Shown: piece by piece, positions 16,739 to 26,156 of the stretch
Numbering within the stretch: the first letter of the stretch is position 1
How the letters are laid out: every line of letters starts with the position of its first letter
Source: JAIVJG01 sp964236735
Lineage (GTDB): Bacteria; Acidobacteriota; Blastocatellia; Pyrinomonadales; Pyrinomonadaceae
Assembly: GCA_964236735.1 (NCBI GenBank)
Contig: CAXSFM010000001.1
Location: 434,001 to 498,000 of the forward strand
Length of the DNA: 64,000 bases
Direction of reading: 5' to 3'
Notes under the pieces: generated by a model
Seen by the model: the letters and a program-made list of their open reading frames with translations, nothing else
The model's database searches: none
Told to the model about the DNA's origin: nothing
Translations under genes and position numbers: made by a program

Positions 16739-18535
16739 TTATGCCACCGTTTCCCGCACGACCTCTTCGATTGTCGTGACGCCGTTTCTAATTTTCTGAA
16801 GTCCCGATTCGCGCAAAGTGATCATGCCGTCTTCAATCGCGCGCTTGCGTAATTCCAACGCCGACGCGCCGATCAAAATCAACTCGCGAACCTCTTCAGT
16901 CACTTCCATCACTTCGTAAAGTCCGACGCGCCCTTTGTAGCCGGTGTTGTTGCAGGTCTTGCAGCCGGTGCCCTTGAAGGTTTTGATTTCTTTGGCTTCG
17001 GCGGTCTTAAAACCGACTTCGAGGAGCGCTTCGAGCGGCACAGCGTGTTCCACACGGCAGTCGTTGCAGACGCGGCGAATCAGGCGCTGTGCTTGAATGA
17101 GGTTGACGCTGGTGGCAACGAGGAAAGGCTCGATGCCCATGTTCATCAGGCGGGAAATAGTGGAAGGCGCGTCGTTCGTGTGGAGGGTCGAAAGGACGAG
17201 GTGGCCTGTGAGCGCGGCCTTGATGGCGATCTCGGCGGTCTCGAAGTCGCGGACTTCGCCGACGAGGATGATGTTCGGGTCTTGGCGCAGAAAAGAGCGC
17301 AGGGCGGCGGCAAAGTTCAAGCCGATCTGCTCTTTCATCTGTACCTGATTGACGCCGGGCAGGTTGAATTCGACGGGGTCTTCCGCCGTCATAATGTTCG
17401 TCTCTGCCGTATTCAGAGACTGGAGCGCGGAGTAGAGCGTGTTGGTTTTGCCCGATCCGGTCGGGCCTGTGACGAGCACCATGCCGTAAGGCTTCGTGAT
17501 GTTGCGTTGGAACTTGACGAGCGACTCCGGCTCAAAGCCGAGCTTCGTCATGTCGAGCATCAGACGCTCCTTGTCGAGCAGGCGGAGCACAACCTTTTCG
17601 CCGAACAGCGTGGGCAGCGTCGAGACGCGGAAGTCGAGTTCGCGCGAGCGTCCGTGAGATTTGAGTTTAATCTTGATGCGCCCGTCCTGCGGCAGGCGTT
17701 TCTCGGCGATGTCGAGCTTCGCCATAATCTTGATGCGCGAGATGAGCGCGTCGCGCAGGCGCATGGGCGGGTGCATCACGTCGTAGAGCACGCCGTCAAT
17801 GCGGAAACGAATACGCATCTCGCGCTCGTAAGGCTCGACGTGGATGTCTGACGCGCCGCGATGAAGCGCGTCGCCTAAGAGCACATTGACGAGACGCACG
17901 ACGGGCGCGTCCTCGCTCATCCGCGTTAGATTGGTGAGGTCTATTTCCTCGTCTTCATTGAGAATTTCAAGACTGTTAGCCGCTTCGTCCGAGTCCAAGT
18001 CCAACTGGTCGAGGCGCATCGTGTCCGCCATCGGCAGATGCAGGCTGTTGTTGCCGTTGCCATTTAGACTGCTGACATCTTCCAGCGTGTGCGCTAATTC
18101 AATCTCGCGCGACTGCGTGTAATACTGCGCGATGGAGTCCTGCACGCTTGCTTCGGAGACGACGACCGGCTCGATGTTGAGTCCTGTCATGAACTTAATA
18201 TCGTCCATGGCGAAGACGTTGGTCGGGTCAACCATCGCCAGCGTCAGCGTCGCACCGACGCGGCTCAAGGGCAGCACAGAGTATTTGTCGGCGACTTCAC
18301 GCGGGATGAGACGGATGACCGATTCGTCTATGTCGAAGAGTTCGAGATTGACCGAAGGGACTCCGTACTGTCTGGAGAGGACAGCGGTAATCATGTCGTC
18401 GGAGACCATCCCCATTTTCACGAGGTTGAAACCGAGACGACCACCATGCTCGCGCTGGAAGTCGAGCGCCTCGCGCAGTTGCTGCGGAGTCAAGAGGTTT
18501 TCGCGAACGAGGATTTCGCCTAGTTTGGCTGACAT
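16739..18535 (-). CDS. pilB: Type IV pilus extension ATPase (GspE/PulE family)
   Basis: 598-residue motor that drives pilin polymerisation. It has an N-terminal MshEN/GspE-II domain (about 5-150: LGEILVRENLLTPQQLREAL, then a second copy-like half) and a variable acidic linker (about 150-205). The ATPase core follows, with Walker A VTGPTGSGKTNTLYSAL (lysine near residue 363), Asp box AEDPVEFNLPG, Walker B DPNIILVGEVRDFET and His box TGHLVLSTLHTNDA. A zinc-binding tetracysteine region near the C-terminus (CNDCR, CKTCNNTGYKGRVG) is typical of PilB/GspE and absent from PilT. It is the first gene of the pil run. The MshEN domain in relatives binds cyclic-di-GMP, so regulation by that messenger is possible. 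No clear ribosome-binding site precedes the ATG. Confidence 0.95.
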   Translation of the reverse strand: MSAKLGEILVRENLLTPQQLREALDFQREHGGRLGFNLVKMGMVSDDMITAVLSRQYGVPSVNLELFDIDESVIRLIPREVADKYSVLPLSRVGATLTLAMVDPTNVFAMDDIKFMTGLNIEPVVVSEASVQDSIAQYYTQSREIELAHTLEDVSSLNGNGNNSLHLPMADTMRLDQLDLDSDEAANSLEILNEDEEIDLTNLTRMSEDAPVVRLVNVLLGDALHRGASDIHVEPYEREMRIRFRIDGVLYDVMHPPMRLRDALISRIKIMAKLDIAEKRLPQDGRIKIKLKSHGRSRELDFRVSTLPTLFGEKVVLRLLDKERLMLDMTKLGFEPESLVKFQRNITKPYGMVLVTGPTGSGKTNTLYSALQSLNTAETNIMTAEDPVEFNLPGVNQVQMKEQIGLNFAAALRSFLRQDPNIILVGEVRDFETAEIAIKAALTGHLVLSTLHTNDAPSTISRLMNMGIEPFLVATSVNLIQAQRLIRRVCNDCRVEHAVPLEALLEVGFKTAEAKEIKTFKGTGCKTCNNTGYKGRVGLYEVMEVTEEVRELILIGASALELRKRAIEDGMITLRESGLQKIRNGVTTIEEVVRETVA

Positions 18536-18736
18536 TGTTGGAGAATTCTACGATCTTGAACTTGAGTTCAGGGGCGGGCGGCACATTTTGCCGGGAAGAC
18601 GTGTGACGACAACCAAGACTCGCACGTCCAGTTAATCTACAGGCAACGATTAACAACATCGTTTGCCATAAGCATGTTACTGTCTGACGCGACGCCTGTC
18701 AAGATGATTATTGTTAAGGTCAGAATGAACGAGAAA

Positions 18737-18768
18737 AACCGCGCCTGAGTAATGGCTCAGGCGCGGTT
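18737..18768 (-). terminator. Rho-independent terminator after the TPR protein gene
   Basis: Perfect 13-base GC-rich stem (18737-18749 with 18756-18768) with a 6-base loop. On the minus strand it is followed directly by a run of T (TTTCTCG), 33 bases past the stop of the 437-residue TPR protein gene. Confidence 0.85.
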
Positions 18769-18801
18769 GGTCGGGCAAATTTCGGGAGTTTTTAGCGATT
18801 C

Positions 18802-20115
18802 CTATGGGCGGCGGCCACCCTTTCCCGTACGAGCGGGAGCGGCGGGCACTTTCTGCGGCTTGACGTTCTCCGCTGTTTTCAGGTATTCGAGCGATTCTTT
18901 CGCCGAACCCTTCAAGGGATCAGTGTCAGGAGCTTTATCAACGTAATGTTGCAAGTAGTTGGCCGCTTCCTGAAAACTCGCCTTGTCGCCTTTGGAAAAG
19001 AGCGCGATGCCGATGATGCGATTGGCATCCACATTGTCAGGGTTATCGGCCAGAATATTCTTGGCTTCGGTGATCGCCTCGTCCACCTTGCTGCCCTGAA
19101 ACAGCGCATCCGCGAGATTCACGCGAGCCTGCATTTTCTTGACGGGGTCGGTTTCGGCAGCGGTGTATTCCTGAAACGCTTTGGCTGCCGCGCTCGCGTC
19201 AACGGGGGTTAAGGTTTGCAGCGCGAGCTTGTAAGATTCAGCTCGAATACTGAGCATTGACAGTTTGTCGGCGGCACTATCTGCGGGCGCGCTCGATTGG
19301 CTGCCGGCGGCTTTGCTCTGTACCGAACCGGCGCTGACGGCGCTCTCCGCGGCTTCAACGCTGGCCTTAAAATCAGCCCTGGCCGCATCTTTGCCAGCCG
19401 CATCCTTCGCTTTCGAGGCGGTATTGTAATTTGCCACACCGCGCGTGCGAAGCGCGAGAGCCTTATTACGATAGAAGGCCGATTGCGTCGGGTCGAGTTG
19501 AATGCCCTGATCGTAGAGGGTGATAGCTTGATCGTAATTCTTGGCGTCGAAGGCGGCGTTGGCGGCTTTGATGATGTCCGGGAGTTTAGTATTAAGATCA
19601 GCAGCTTTGGCGTTCGCTTCCGTGATTCGTGCATTCTCCGCCGCCACTTCCTTAGCCGCATCCGCCGCCTTCTTCTTGTCCGCTTCCGACGCGCCCGCCG
19701 GGGCAACGCCCTTCGATGGCCCCGCCGCCATCAAAGTTTTAATCTGTTCGGGCGTCAGGCGCGCGCCGTCGCCGGGTTCGAGTAAGAAGTCGTTGACGGG
19801 GCGTTGCGAAATCTTGATGCCGGCTTGATAGTTCGGACGTGTGCCGGGCGCGCTGATGGCAATGGTGTAAATGCCCACGAAGGGAATGCCGGCGTGAATG
19901 TAATCTCCTTTGGCGTTCGTTTTTGTGGAAAATTTCTGGCTGATGTCTGTTCTGAAAAAATCTACAGCGGCATCCTTCACCGGGACGACTGTGCCGTCCG
20001 CCTGTTTCAAAGTGATCTTGCCGGACGCCTGTTGAACCTGCGCTGAAACGACCACCGTGGACAGCGCTAAGAGGAGCGTCGCGGCGAAGGTGCGAAAGAA
20101 AAACTTGGTAGGCAT
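18802..20115 (-). CDS. Secreted TPR protein with carboxypeptidase-regulatory-like N-terminal domain
   Basis: 437 residues with a signal peptide (1-25, LLLALSTVVVSAQ). A beta-sandwich-like domain (about 28-110) reads like the carboxypeptidase regulatory/CnaB type (KITLKQADGTVVPVKDAAVDF, TNAKGDYIHAGIPFVGIYTI). A long Ala/Lys/Glu-rich helical linker (about 135-175) is followed by tetratricopeptide repeats in two groups (about 180-240 and 320-420, for example ANAAFDAKNYDQAITLYDQG and NPDNVDANRIIGIALFSKGD), with a Ser/Ala-rich segment between them. This combination is common in acidobacterial exported proteins of unknown function. AGGAGA lies ten bases before the ATG. It is a single transcription unit with its own terminator, probably a periplasmic protein scaffold. 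Confidence 0.85.
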   Translation of the reverse strand: MPTKFFFRTFAATLLLALSTVVVSAQVQQASGKITLKQADGTVVPVKDAAVDFFRTDISQKFSTKTNAKGDYIHAGIPFVGIYTIAISAPGTRPNYQAGIKISQRPVNDFLLEPGDGARLTPEQIKTLMAAGPSKGVAPAGASEADKKKAADAAKEVAAENARITEANAKAADLNTKLPDIIKAANAAFDAKNYDQAITLYDQGIQLDPTQSAFYRNKALALRTRGVANYNTASKAKDAAGKDAARADFKASVEAAESAVSAGSVQSKAAGSQSSAPADSAADKLSMLSIRAESYKLALQTLTPVDASAAAKAFQEYTAAETDPVKKMQARVNLADALFQGSKVDEAITEAKNILADNPDNVDANRIIGIALFSKGDKASFQEAANYLQHYVDKAPDTDPLKGSAKESLEYLKTAENVKPQKVPAAPARTGKGGRRP

Positions 20116-20393
20116 AGTCAGTGGTCTCCTGTGTTTAATGATGGCTTTACTAAATGGCTAGGGGCGCACCGTGCAGGTCTTGCATAACGTCCGTTTTGAT
20201 GCGGCTCTGCGTGTCGCGGTTGTCAATCGGACGGCGGACGTTTCCCCTCATACATCCTTCCGCAGTAGCCACTCATCCTTTGAAACGGAACTTTATCTCA
20301 CGCGCGAAAGCGGTGTCAAAGAAAGAGATGAAGGCGCGGGCGATGTTCGTGTTAGCATAGGTTTCCATTCAGCAAGGCATCAAGGGTGAGACA

Positions 20394-21353
20394 GTGCCGA
20401 CAGTTACGATGCCATCAAACGTCGAACAACTAATACGTGAGGGCACGGCGCGTCTGATCGCGCGTGCCGCAGATGCGCGCGCGCTTAATGACGATGCGCT
20501 GATGCCGCGCGTGCGCTCGACGCTGGAGAAGCATCTGCTGCGACATCAGGCGGGCGCTTCGGCACAGGAGATTAACAGTTTTCTTGACGCGCTCCGCGCA
20601 GACGAATTGATCCTCGTCATCGCGTGCGAGCGTGGCGACGAGTCGGCGTGGAACGATTTGATGGAAGGATTCAAGTCCACCGTTCTCTCGGCGGCGCGTG
20701 GCGCAAGCGCGGGCGAGGGAGAAGCTGAGGAGTTGGCGCAATCGGTCTGGGCGGAACTCTACGGCTTGCGCGCGCGCGCGGACGGGAGCGTGTCGGGCAA
20801 GCTGGCGTACTATTCGGGCTGCGGCTCGCTGGGCGGGTGGCTGCGCGCCGTCGTCGGGCAGTTGGGTGTGGATCGCCACCGCCGCACGTCGCGGCTCGTG
20901 CAGACAGAAGAAGCGTCGGACTTTGACCGCTTGAGCGCTGAAGCTCCGCACGAAGACGGCTGGAGGCCGAACGCGCCGCCAGACCCGGAGCGCGCTCTGG
21001 CCGAAAACGAGTCCGCTTGCGCCGTGCGTCAAGCTCTGGCGCGTACCATCCGCGAACTTGCGGACGAAGATCGCTTGCTCGTCAAGCTTTATTATTTCGA
21101 CGGGCTGCGTTTGAAGGAGGCGGGCGCGGTGCTCGGCGTTCACGAGGCGACGGCCAGCCGGCGGCTCACGCGGCTGCACGCGGAGATACGCAAGCGCGTG
21201 GAAAACATCCTCGTCACAGAGCATCATTGGACGCAAGCGGAAGCGGCGCGCACGCTCTCCGAAGTCGCAGGAGCGCACATGGAGACGGACTTGCAGGCCG
21301 TCGTCGCCGGCGGAAATTTGAAGAGAGAGAAGCGTGATGAAGCGTTTGAGTGA
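20394..21353 (+). CDS. RNA polymerase sigma factor, ECF-like (sigma-70 family)
   Basis: 319-residue regulator. Region 2-like sequence (about 75-170: ELILVIACERGDESAWNDLM, AEELAQSVWAELYG, GCGSLGGWLRAVVGQLGVDR) and region 4 (about 205-275: IRELADEDRLLVKLYYFDGL, then LKEAGAVLGVHEATASRRL helix-turn-helix) match ECF sigma factors. It has a longer N-terminus (about 60 residues) than the usual 190-residue ECF, and a 45-residue C-terminal extension. The start is GTG at 20394 (GGTGAG just upstream); ATG 20409 is the alternative. The gene 95 bases downstream encodes a zinc-finger membrane protein, so this is very likely a sigma/anti-sigma pair responding to an envelope signal. Target promoters are unknown. 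Confidence 0.88.
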   Translation: MPTVTMPSNVEQLIREGTARLIARAADARALNDDALMPRVRSTLEKHLLRHQAGASAQEINSFLDALRADELILVIACERGDESAWNDLMEGFKSTVLSAARGASAGEGEAEELAQSVWAELYGLRARADGSVSGKLAYYSGCGSLGGWLRAVVGQLGVDRHRRTSRLVQTEEASDFDRLSAEAPHEDGWRPNAPPDPERALAENESACAVRQALARTIRELADEDRLLVKLYYFDGLRLKEAGAVLGVHEATASRRLTRLHAEIRKRVENILVTEHHWTQAEAARTLSEVAGAHMETDLQAVVAGGNLKREKRDEAFE

Positions 21354-21448
21354 GACTGACGGATGTCGAGACTGTTACGGGACGCAAGATTTGCGACCGC
21401 ATGGCGTTCAAAAGATGCTGCGGTTGAAATGTTAAAACTGAGCTTTAG

Positions 21449-22798
21449 ATGAAACCGATTCTGGACAAAGAGATTGACTCGTTGCTGCGTCGCAGCCCGG
21501 CGCTCTGGCCGCAGGGCGCAAGCTCGCCGGCTGCTGCGCGCGAGCCGTTGCATCTCGACGCCGACGAGTTGAACGCTTATGCGGAGAATGGTCTGCCGGA
21601 TGCGGCGCGCGCGCGTTTCGCTTCGCACCTCGCTGATTGTGACGAGTGCCGGAAAATTATCGTCGAGTTGACGATGGCGGCGGACGTGGCGGGCGACTTG
21701 GAAAAGCGCGCCGCCGTCGCGCCGCTCGAATCTATCGCGCATGTTCCGGCGTGGCGGGCGTGGTTAAGCGCGCTGTTCGCGCCGCGTGTGTTGCGCTACG
21801 CCGTGCCCCTCGTCGCGTTCTGCATCGTCGGTGCGATTACTTTCATCGCGCTCCGCACGCGAGAGGGTGAGCGTCAGTCTGCTCTGTCAACGTCGTCAAT
21901 TGAAAACCGTAATAACTATTCGACGCCTGAAGAAATTGCAACAGGGACGACTTCAAGTAACGCGCCGCTCGCGGGAACACAGGGTCAGGCGACGAGTAAC
22001 AGTAGTATTTCTCAAGCGGAAAAGCCTACGCCTGTTTCTTCTGCGACCAATGCCAACGCCAGCGCGCCGCTGACGATTGACGGCGCGAGCGAGAGCACGA
22101 AGGACGCGCCGCCGCCCCCATCTTCGCCGCTTCCCGTCAATGGAAGAATCGCGGGAAGTGAAACGGCGCTGGACAAGCCGCAGTTGAAGACGGGAGCCGC
22201 GCCTCCTGCTGCTACCGCCGGCGCGAGTATGCCGTCCGACGACCTCGCGCGCGTGGAGATACAAAAGTCTGCGAAGCCGGACGAAGAGAGCAAGCGAGGC
22301 TCGCGCGATGATGTCGCGTCGAATGTTGAAAGCGCGCGGCAGGTAGATGATCTGGCGCAGTTGCGCTCCAGGCAAAACGCGCAGCAACAATCGCCCGACG
22401 GCTCACGCAGCGCGGCACAACGTGCGGCGTTGAACAACGCGGCGGGCGGTGGTGGCAGCGCGTCGTCAAGCGGAGCAAGCGCGCCCGCGTCGCGCGAAGA
22501 GGCACGGTCAGCAAGGCGCGGTCACTCTGCGGAGCCTGAAAGCGCGGACAAAAAAGAGAAATCGCCCGCGAAAGAAGTCAACGACACGCGCGGCGTCGCA
22601 GGCCACCGTTTCCAAATGCGTGACGGTGTCTGGACGGACGTGAATTACAAATCTTCGATGGCGATGACCGGCGTCCGCCGTGGGACGGAAGGCTATCGCG
22701 CGCTCATCGCTGACCTTCCCGAACTGGGACGCATCGCCGATCAACTCGGCGGCGAACTCGTCGTCGTCATCAAAGGCCGCGCCTATCGCATCAGATAG
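21449..22798 (+). CDS. Putative anti-sigma factor with zf-HC2-type zinc finger, one membrane segment and long extracytoplasmic domain
   Basis: 449 residues. The cytoplasmic N-terminus carries a ZAS-like zinc motif (ADELNAYAENGLP, then His60, Cys64 and Cys67 in HLADCDEC), the hallmark of anti-sigma factors that sequester ECF sigmas. A single membrane helix spans about 114-135. The outer part is a long low-complexity Ser/Ala/Pro/Glu region (about 145-380), ending in a compact 60-residue domain (FQMRDGVWTDVNYKSSMAMT to the C-terminus, with LGGELVVVIKGRAYRIR) that looks conserved and might be the sensor. It follows the sigma factor gene and probably forms an operon with it. Signal and proteolytic trigger are unknown. 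Confidence 0.82.
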   Translation: MKPILDKEIDSLLRRSPALWPQGASSPAAAREPLHLDADELNAYAENGLPDAARARFASHLADCDECRKIIVELTMAADVAGDLEKRAAVAPLESIAHVPAWRAWLSALFAPRVLRYAVPLVAFCIVGAITFIALRTREGERQSALSTSSIENRNNYSTPEEIATGTTSSNAPLAGTQGQATSNSSISQAEKPTPVSSATNANASAPLTIDGASESTKDAPPPPSSPLPVNGRIAGSETALDKPQLKTGAAPPAATAGASMPSDDLARVEIQKSAKPDEESKRGSRDDVASNVESARQVDDLAQLRSRQNAQQQSPDGSRSAAQRAALNNAAGGGGSASSSGASAPASREEARSARRGHSAEPESADKKEKSPAKEVNDTRGVAGHRFQMRDGVWTDVNYKSSMAMTGVRRGTEGYRALIADLPELGRIADQLGGELVVVIKGRAYRIR

Positions 22799-22900
22799 TG
22801 AATGGTGAGCAACTGCGCTGAATGGTAAATCGTGAAAAGAAAGACCCGGCTTTCGACCATTCACCATTTACCATTCTCCATTCACCATTTACTATTCTCC
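22799..22900. repeat. Inverted, word-repeat element upstream of the acyl-CoA ligase gene
   Basis: Degenerate repeats of ATTCACC / ATTTACC words on the right half (22860-22900) pair with GAATGGT / AAATGGT words on the left half. The best pairing is 22821-22836 with 22860-22875 (16 bases, one mismatch). The right half ends a few bases before the ligase start codon at 22905, which has no good ribosome-binding site, so the element covers its leader. Confidence 0.6.
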
Positions 22901-22904
22901 AGCC

Positions 22905-24476
22905 ATGATCTTCCACAGCCCGTTCCCGGACATCTCTATCCCCGAAGTCCCGCTCACAAAGTTCGTCTTTGAGCACGCGGGACGTTGGGCGCACAAGCCT
23001 GCGCTCATTGACGGCACGAGCGGGCGCGTCATCACCTACTCGGAGTTAATTGAAGCGATTCGACGTGCCGCCGCGAGCCTTTCTGCGCGCGGTTTCAGGC
23101 AGGGCGAGGTGTTCGCCATCTATAGCCCGAACGTGCCGGAATACGCTATGGCCTTTCACGCCGTCGCCACGCTCGGCGGCATCATCACGACGCTCAACCC
23201 GCTCTGCATGGCGAGCGAAGTGGCGACGCAGTTGAACGACTCGCAAGCTAAATATCTCGTCACCGTGCCGCAGTTGTTGGACAGAGCGAGGGAAGCTGCC
23301 GCGTCAACAAGTGTGAAAGAAATTTTCGTCTTCGGCGAGGCGCACGATGCGACGCCGTTTGCGTCTCTGCTGTCAGACGACGCGGGCGCAGTGGTTGTGC
23401 CGGACGTTCACATCAACACGCAAGAGAATGTCGTCGCGCTGCCGTATTCAAGCGGCACGACGGGCGTGGCGAAGGGCGTCATGCTGACGCATCGCAACAT
23501 GGTCGCCAACCTTTTGCAGATTGAAGGGACGGGGCAGGCTGGCGGCGACGACACGCTCGTCTGCGTCTTGCCGCTTTTTCACATCTACGGAATGCAGGTG
23601 ATTATGAACTACGGCCTGCGCGTCGGCGCGACGATCATTACCGTGCCGCGCTTTGAACTCGAAGGTGTGCTGCGCTTGATGCAGGATTATAAGGTGACGG
23701 TCGGGCACGTCGTCCCGCCGCTCGTGCTGGCGCTGGCGAGAAATCCTGTCGTCAAAAATTATGACCTCTCGCATCTCAAGACGCTCTTTTCAGCCGCCGC
23801 GCCGCTCGGCAAAGATTTGGCGAGCGAGTGCGCCGTGCGTCTCGATTGCCACGTCAAGCAGGGTTACGGCATGACCGAGGCGAGTCCGGCGACGCACATG
23901 ATTCCGCCTGAGTTGGAGAAAAATAAACCCGGCTCGGTCGGTTGCTGCGTGCCTTCGATGGAATGCAAAGTGATTGAGCTTGAGACAGGCGCGGAACTCG
24001 ACGCGGGCGCGGAAGGTGAAATCTGCGTGCGCGGCCCGCAGGTAATGAAAGGTTACTTGAACCGTCCCGAAGCGACCGCGCAGACGATTGACGCGGAAGG
24101 CTGGCTGCACACCGGCGACATCGGTTACGCGGACGACGAAGGATATTTTTTCATCGTTGATCGCGCCAAAGAACTTATCAAGTACAAAGCCTTTCAGGTC
24201 GCGCCCGCCGAACTCGAAGCGTTATTGTTGACGCACCCGGCAGTCGCGGACGCGGCGGTGATTCCGAGTCCCGATGATGAAGCGGGCGAGATTCCGAAAG
24301 CCTTTGTCGTCAGGCGCGCGGAAATCTCCGAGATTGAGGTGATGGAGTTCATCGCCGCGCGCGTCTCTCCGCAGAAGAAAATTCGTCTTGTCGAGTTCAT
24401 CGAGCAGATACCAAAATCGCCCTCCGGCAAAATCCTGCGCCGCCTGCTCGTCCAGCGCGAGCGTTCCCAACAATGA
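22905..24476 (+). CDS. AMP-forming acyl-CoA synthetase / 4-coumarate--CoA ligase-like
   Basis: 523-residue ANL superfamily enzyme that activates a carboxylic acid to an acyl-adenylate and then transfers it to CoA. All core motifs are present: the P-loop YSSGTTGVAKGVMLTHRN, the A5 motif GYGMTEASP, the A7 motif WLHTGDIGYAD, the hinge region IVDRAKELIKYKAFQVAP and the C-terminal catalytic lysine in PKSPSGKILRR. Overall wording (HIYGMQVIMNYGL, PPLVLALARNPVVKNYDLS) is closest to plant-type 4-coumarate--CoA ligase and bacterial medium-chain relatives. The real substrate (aryl or fatty acid) cannot be fixed by eye. It is monocistronic on the plus strand, with a hairpin-forming repeat in its leader. 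Likely cytoplasmic. Confidence 0.93.
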   Translation: MIFHSPFPDISIPEVPLTKFVFEHAGRWAHKPALIDGTSGRVITYSELIEAIRRAAASLSARGFRQGEVFAIYSPNVPEYAMAFHAVATLGGIITTLNPLCMASEVATQLNDSQAKYLVTVPQLLDRAREAAASTSVKEIFVFGEAHDATPFASLLSDDAGAVVVPDVHINTQENVVALPYSSGTTGVAKGVMLTHRNMVANLLQIEGTGQAGGDDTLVCVLPLFHIYGMQVIMNYGLRVGATIITVPRFELEGVLRLMQDYKVTVGHVVPPLVLALARNPVVKNYDLSHLKTLFSAAAPLGKDLASECAVRLDCHVKQGYGMTEASPATHMIPPELEKNKPGSVGCCVPSMECKVIELETGAELDAGAEGEICVRGPQVMKGYLNRPEATAQTIDAEGWLHTGDIGYADDEGYFFIVDRAKELIKYKAFQVAPAELEALLLTHPAVADAAVIPSPDDEAGEIPKAFVVRRAEISEIEVMEFIAARVSPQKKIRLVEFIEQIPKSPSGKILRRLLVQRERSQQ

Positions 24477-24561
24477 AGTGAACATTGCCTCATAACAAAC
24501 TTCGCGCTAACTTAGTGCTGCTCCAAATTCAAACAATAAATTTTCGGCGAAGGAAACGCAC

Positions 24562-25989
24562 ATGCACAAAAGCGGTTCAGCCTTTCGTGTCTCTCTTTCA
24601 TTTATTCTGCTCATCGCAATGCTTGCTCTGACACTCGCTCCGGGCGCGCAGGCGCAAAAGAGGCGCGGCAGCATCACCATGCGCGCGAGAATGGGCGGCG
24701 GAGACAACGCGGAAATCGCGCGCATGATTCGCGAGATAGATGCGCGCAACATCGAGCGCACGATTAGAAAACTCGTCTCCTTCGGCACGCGCAACACGCT
24801 CTCGGCGCAGGACAATCCCGCGCGCGGCATCGGCGCGGCGCGCGACTGGCTCTATCAGGAATTTCAAAACGTCGCGAAGGAATCAAGCGGACGCCTGCAA
24901 GTCGAGTTGCAAACGTTCGAGCAGCAACCCGGAAAATTCGCGCGCATCACGCGCCCGACCACATTGACGAATGTCGTCGCCACTCTGCGCGGCACGCAGG
25001 AACAGTCGGCGAGTCGTACCTACGTCGTGAGCGGACACTACGATTCGATGTGTACGAGTCCGATTGACGCCGAGTGCGACGCGCCGGGCGCGAACGACGA
25101 CGCTTCGGGCACAGCGGCAGTGCTGGAGATGGCGCGCGTGATGTCGAAGCGGCAGTTCGACGCGACGATTATTTTTATGACGGTCGCGGGCGAAGAGCAG
25201 GGACTTGTCGGGGCGACGTATTTCGCGGAAGGGGCGAAAGCGAAAAATCTCGACATCGAAGCGATGTTCACCAACGACATCATCGGGAGTTCTCTGGGCG
25301 GCAACGGCGTGCGCGATGCGGGCAGCGTGCGCGTCTTCGCGGAGGGCGTCCCGTCGAACGAATCAACGGACGAGGCCGGCACGCGCCGCAGCGTGGGCGG
25401 CGAGAATGATTCCGCATCAAGACAACTCGCGCGCTTCATAGTTGAGACGGGCGCGCGTTATCTGCCCGGCTTCAACGTGCGAATGATTTACCGGCGCGAC
25501 CGTTACTTGCGCGGCGGCGATCACATTCCGTTTCTCGAACAGGGCTATCCGGCGGTGCGTTTCAGCGAGCCGAACGAGAATTACAACCACCAGCATCAAA
25601 ACGTCCGCGTCGAGGGAGGCATTCAGTACGGCGACCTTCCGCAGTTCGACGACTTCGCATACATCGCGCAGGTCGCGCGCGTCAACGCCGCCTCGCTCGC
25701 CGCGCTCGCGCTCGCGCCCGCGCGCCCGAAAGAGGTTCGCATTCTCACGAAGCGTCTGACCAACGACACGGATTTGCAATGGGCGGCGAACACCGAGCCA
25801 GACCTCGCCGGTTATGAAATCGTCTGGCGCGAGACGACCGCGCCCGCTTGGACGAACTCGCTTCCGGTTGGTCTTGTCACGACATATACAGTGAAGGGCA
25901 TGTCGAAGGACAACTACTTTTTCGGCGTGCGCGCGGTGGACAAGGAAGGCAATCGCAGCCCGGCGAGTTACCCGCGCCCTCTGCGCTAA
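24562..25989 (+). CDS. Secreted M28 family aminopeptidase with C-terminal fibronectin-III-like domain
   Basis: 475 residues with a signal peptide (about 1-32, LALTLAPGAQAQ). M28 zinc-peptidase core: VVSGHYDSM (first zinc His/Asp), GANDDASGTAAVLEMAR (bridging Asp), VAGEEQGLVGATYFAE (catalytic Glu and zinc Glu), and the late His region HIPFLEQGYPAVRFSEPNEN followed by NHQHQ. The last about 90 residues form an FN3-like beta domain (LQWAANTEPDLAGYEIVWRE, YFFGVRAVDKEGNRSPASYP), often used for substrate or surface binding in exported enzymes. AAGGAA six bases before the ATG supports the start. This is the second M28 enzyme of the window; unlike the 763-residue one it lacks the PA and dimerisation domains. 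Confidence 0.92.
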   Translation: MHKSGSAFRVSLSFILLIAMLALTLAPGAQAQKRRGSITMRARMGGGDNAEIARMIREIDARNIERTIRKLVSFGTRNTLSAQDNPARGIGAARDWLYQEFQNVAKESSGRLQVELQTFEQQPGKFARITRPTTLTNVVATLRGTQEQSASRTYVVSGHYDSMCTSPIDAECDAPGANDDASGTAAVLEMARVMSKRQFDATIIFMTVAGEEQGLVGATYFAEGAKAKNLDIEAMFTNDIIGSSLGGNGVRDAGSVRVFAEGVPSNESTDEAGTRRSVGGENDSASRQLARFIVETGARYLPGFNVRMIYRRDRYLRGGDHIPFLEQGYPAVRFSEPNENYNHQHQNVRVEGGIQYGDLPQFDDFAYIAQVARVNAASLAALALAPARPKEVRILTKRLTNDTDLQWAANTEPDLAGYEIVWRETTAPAWTNSLPVGLVTTYTVKGMSKDNYFFGVRAVDKEGNRSPASYPRPLR

Positions 25990-26156
25990 AATTCTACCGA
26001 AACAACTCACAGGCGCGGCGCAGCAGAAGTTGTGCCGCGCCTTAAACTTTTTCCAACTATCGGACAAGCCCCCGCGTCTAAATTGCTGGACACGAGCAGT
26101 TTTAGAGCAATAAATCAGCAATTTACAGCCACAGAGATTTCTTGAGCGGAGTTGTT

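Noticed and set aside
20154..20389. Two overlapping short plus-strand ORFs between the TPR gene and the sigma factor gene
   Set aside because: No ribosome-binding site, no signal or domain, and the two frames overlap each other; more likely the sigma gene's upstream region.
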